DNA of 64,000 bases from M3007 sp964484205 (lineage in GTDB: Bacteria > Bacteroidota > Bacteroidia > Chitinophagales > Saprospiraceae). Both the position numbers and the translations under genes were made by a program. The stretch is taken from assembly GCA_964484205.1 (NCBI GenBank), contig CAZAEZ010000002.1, positions 230,093-294,092 on the forward strand. The letters are read 5' to 3'. Positions within the stretch are counted from its first letter, which is position 1. Each line of letters starts with the position of its first letter. A model generated the notes under the pieces. The model made no database searches. It saw only the letters and a list, made by a program, of their open reading frames with translations, and was not told the origin of the DNA. Of this stretch, positions 62,405 through 64,000 are shown piece after piece.

Positions 62405-62881
62405 ATGGAAAATTTAAATGCGATCGGACTGGACACTGCGAAGTCGGAACGGCTGGCGCAAAAACTAAACCACCTGCTGGCCAACTATTCACTTTTTTAT
62501 CAGAATACCCGCGGCTACCACTGGAATATCAAAGGGGAAAAGTTTTTTGAACTGCACCTCAAATTTGAAGAATTGTACAACGACCTGCTTATCAAGATCG
62601 ACGAAGTTGCCGAGCGCATCCTGACCCTTGGCCATGCCCCGGATCATCGGTATTCCAATTACAATCAGATCTCCAGCATCAAGGAAAGTACCGAGGTAAC
62701 CAACGGCATGAAGGCCGTCGAAAATATCCTGTACGCCTTTAAAACCATCATTGCCCTGCAACGCGAACTACTCGACCTGTCCGCCGACGCGGGCGACGAG
62801 GGCACCAATGCGCTCATGAGCGACTATATCCGCGAGCAGGAAAAACAGGTTTGGATGTATTCTGCATTTTTAGGCAAATAA
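62405..62881 (+). CDS. dps: Dps family ferritin-like DNA-protection protein
   Basis: A 158-residue protein that stores iron and protects DNA by oxidising Fe(II) with hydrogen peroxide in a 12-subunit shell. The ferroxidase ligands H39, H51, D66 and E70 (GYHWNIKG, FFELHLKFEELY, KIDEVAE) keep the spacing of E. coli Dps. It lies 90 bp behind the HxlR gene. It is convergent with the next gene, and the two stop codons abut without a gap. Confidence 0.95.
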   Translation: MENLNAIGLDTAKSERLAQKLNHLLANYSLFYQNTRGYHWNIKGEKFFELHLKFEELYNDLLIKIDEVAERILTLGHAPDHRYSNYNQISSIKESTEVTNGMKAVENILYAFKTIIALQRELLDLSADAGDEGTNALMSDYIREQEKQVWMYSAFLGK

Positions 62882-64000
62882 TCACTCCCCCTCGGGCCTG
62901 CCCAAAATTTTTCCGGCATTGAATTTTTGCCGGATCGCCTCCTCTTCGCGGAGCTCTTCCTCCGTGGTGGGTGGCAGGTCGAGTTTCGACAGGTCGGGCT
63001 GTCCGGCATCCACCCAGGCAGTGTACCAAACGCTGGCCACGGCCTGGATGGCAGCCCGCAAACGGCGTTCAACCATGCCCTGCATCGCCTCCTGGTAAGC
63101 CGCAGCAAAATCGCGGCAGGGCGCAATGATCACCCGGCCGTTGCGCATATCCGGGCACATTTGGCGGTCTTCCGGAAAACTCAGGCGCAGCGCACGTTCG
63201 ATCCCCAGCACACTGTCGACCATCGAATGGCTGGCAAGCACGGCATCCCAGAAATAATCGGCTGTTTGCGGGAGGTAATTCGGCTTCCCGACGAAGTAGT
63301 CGTACTCCTCGTCGGCAAACAACTCCGGAATACGGCTTTCCCAAAAGCCGTGAATGCCGACCTGCCCCGTTTTTTGGCCGTTGTAATTGCTGGTGGTATG
63401 CAGCGGGACGTGCGCATCGCCGACGTAGTGCCCGATGTCGGCGCAATAGCGGAGGATGCGCTTGCTGTCGCGCTGGCGGAAAGCATTGGTCAACCAACCT
63501 TGGATGCGTTGCAAATGCCAGGGTAAAATGCCATGTTTCGAGAGATTTTCCTGAAAAAAAACGGAGAGGACGGCGGGGAGTTCCCGGTCGCCTGTTTTCA
63601 AAAATGCCTGGAGTGAATCGGCATTCAAACTACCGTCGCCGCTGCTGAATTTGGGTAAAATATGTTGTGAAAAAAAACGCTCCCAGGGTAAATCCGGGTT
63701 TTCGGCAAGCGGGCTGCCGCCACCGTAAACCAGCAATGTGTCGCCATTTTCCAGTACGGCAAAAATTTCGGTGTGCTGCTGTAAGGCCGGCAAAAAACGG
63801 CGGGGCAGCCGGTCGAAGGGTGGGGCGCCGTATTCGTCGAGGTCGATGTAGTGGCGCGGACCTTCCCAGGGCGTGGCGTAGCGCCGCATATCCGGGTCGG
63901 TGGCATGGTCGGCAACCCAGTCGATATTGGGTTTGAAAAAAACCATCATCTCGGGCGGGAGCGTCAGGACTGCCAGCCGGTTGATGCGGCGGTGCGCAAA
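62882..64000 (-). CDS. S1/P1 nuclease / zinc-dependent phospholipase C-like protein, 5' end beyond window
   Basis: At least 372 residues; the frame stays open to the window edge and the visible start reads AHRRINRLAVLTLPPEM, a conserved N-terminal segment, so the signal peptide lies outside. The zinc-site motifs are IGHYVGDAHVPLHTT (H...D..HxPLH) and GIHGFWESRI (H..WE, where S1/P1 nucleases usually have H..WD). Bacteroidota homologues are exported. It could be a 3'-nucleotidase/nuclease or a phospholipase C. The ATG at 63949 is internal to the family alignment and is not the start. Confidence 0.87.
   Translation of the reverse strand, partial: FAHRRINRLAVLTLPPEMMVFFKPNIDWVADHATDPDMRRYATPWEGPRHYIDLDEYGAPPFDRLPRRFLPALQQHTEIFAVLENGDTLLVYGGGSPLAENPDLPWERFFSQHILPKFSSGDGSLNADSLQAFLKTGDRELPAVLSVFFQENLSKHGILPWHLQRIQGWLTNAFRQRDSKRILRYCADIGHYVGDAHVPLHTTSNYNGQKTGQVGIHGFWESRIPELFADEEYDYFVGKPNYLPQTADYFWDAVLASHSMVDSVLGIERALRLSFPEDRQMCPDMRNGRVIIAPCRDFAAAYQEAMQGMVERRLRAAIQAVASVWYTAWVDAGQPDLSKLDLPPTTEEELREEEAIRQKFNAGKILGRPEGE

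Overview
This 64 kb window is a chromosomal segment of a Bacteroidota bacterium, most likely of the order Saprospirales (the phylum is well supported, the order is inference). Evidence for the phylum: type IX secretion (T9SS) C-terminal sorting domains, a PorV/PorQ-like barrel, a TonB-dependent receptor with an N-terminal carboxypeptidase-regulatory domain, a PUR/DUF3276 protein, a eukaryotic-type citrate synthase and TANNTTTG-like promoter boxes. Most genes are GC-rich. I found no rRNA, tRNA, CRISPR array, integrase or classical IS element.

Layout. 1-2213: a 5'-shortened mfd (cut by the window edge at its 3' end) directly behind an Rpn/PD-(D/E)XK nuclease gene. 2417-5539: AsmA-like envelope protein. 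5623-10707: three tightly packed minus-strand genes encoding an outer-membrane barrel and two multiheme cytochromes c with 19 and 23 CxxCH motifs, a candidate trans-outer-membrane electron conduit. 11276-12963: DGPF/YCII protein plus ECF42-type sigma factor. 13807-14480: PIN toxin and antitoxin. 15031-17466: FtsX/MacB-type permease. 18015-23695: two full caspase-like/EF-hand/TPR proteins and a truncated third copy. 23796-32106: 2'-5' RNA ligase family protein, a 2353-residue repeat adhesin with a gliding/T9SS C-terminus, and ApaG. 32308-45675: amidohydrolase, PUR protein, citrate synthase, TPR protein, PKD-cyclophilin lipoprotein, DUF4350 and MoxR, a TlpA-like thioredoxin, a lipoprotein and a D-2-hydroxyacid dehydrogenase. 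45868-54904: TonB receptor, T9SS cargo and PorV-like barrel. 55058-56027: greA and HIT. 56065-60152: another caspase/EF-hand/TPR protein divergent from an M48-like metalloprotease/TPR protein. 60199-62881: a redox-stress group (F420-reductase-like protein, DJ-1/PfpI, HxlR regulator, Dps). 62882-64000: S1/P1-nuclease or zinc phospholipase C-like protein, cut by the window edge.

The most distinctive features are the multiheme porin-cytochrome locus, the family of secreted caspase-like proteins with an EF-hand-like loop, and a dense population of small palindromic elements. These lie between genes and also, in frame, inside genes: the ECF sigma factor, the caspase-like proteins, the AsmA protein and the TPR protein. 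One insertion in the sigma factor gene is bounded by a 22-bp direct repeat.
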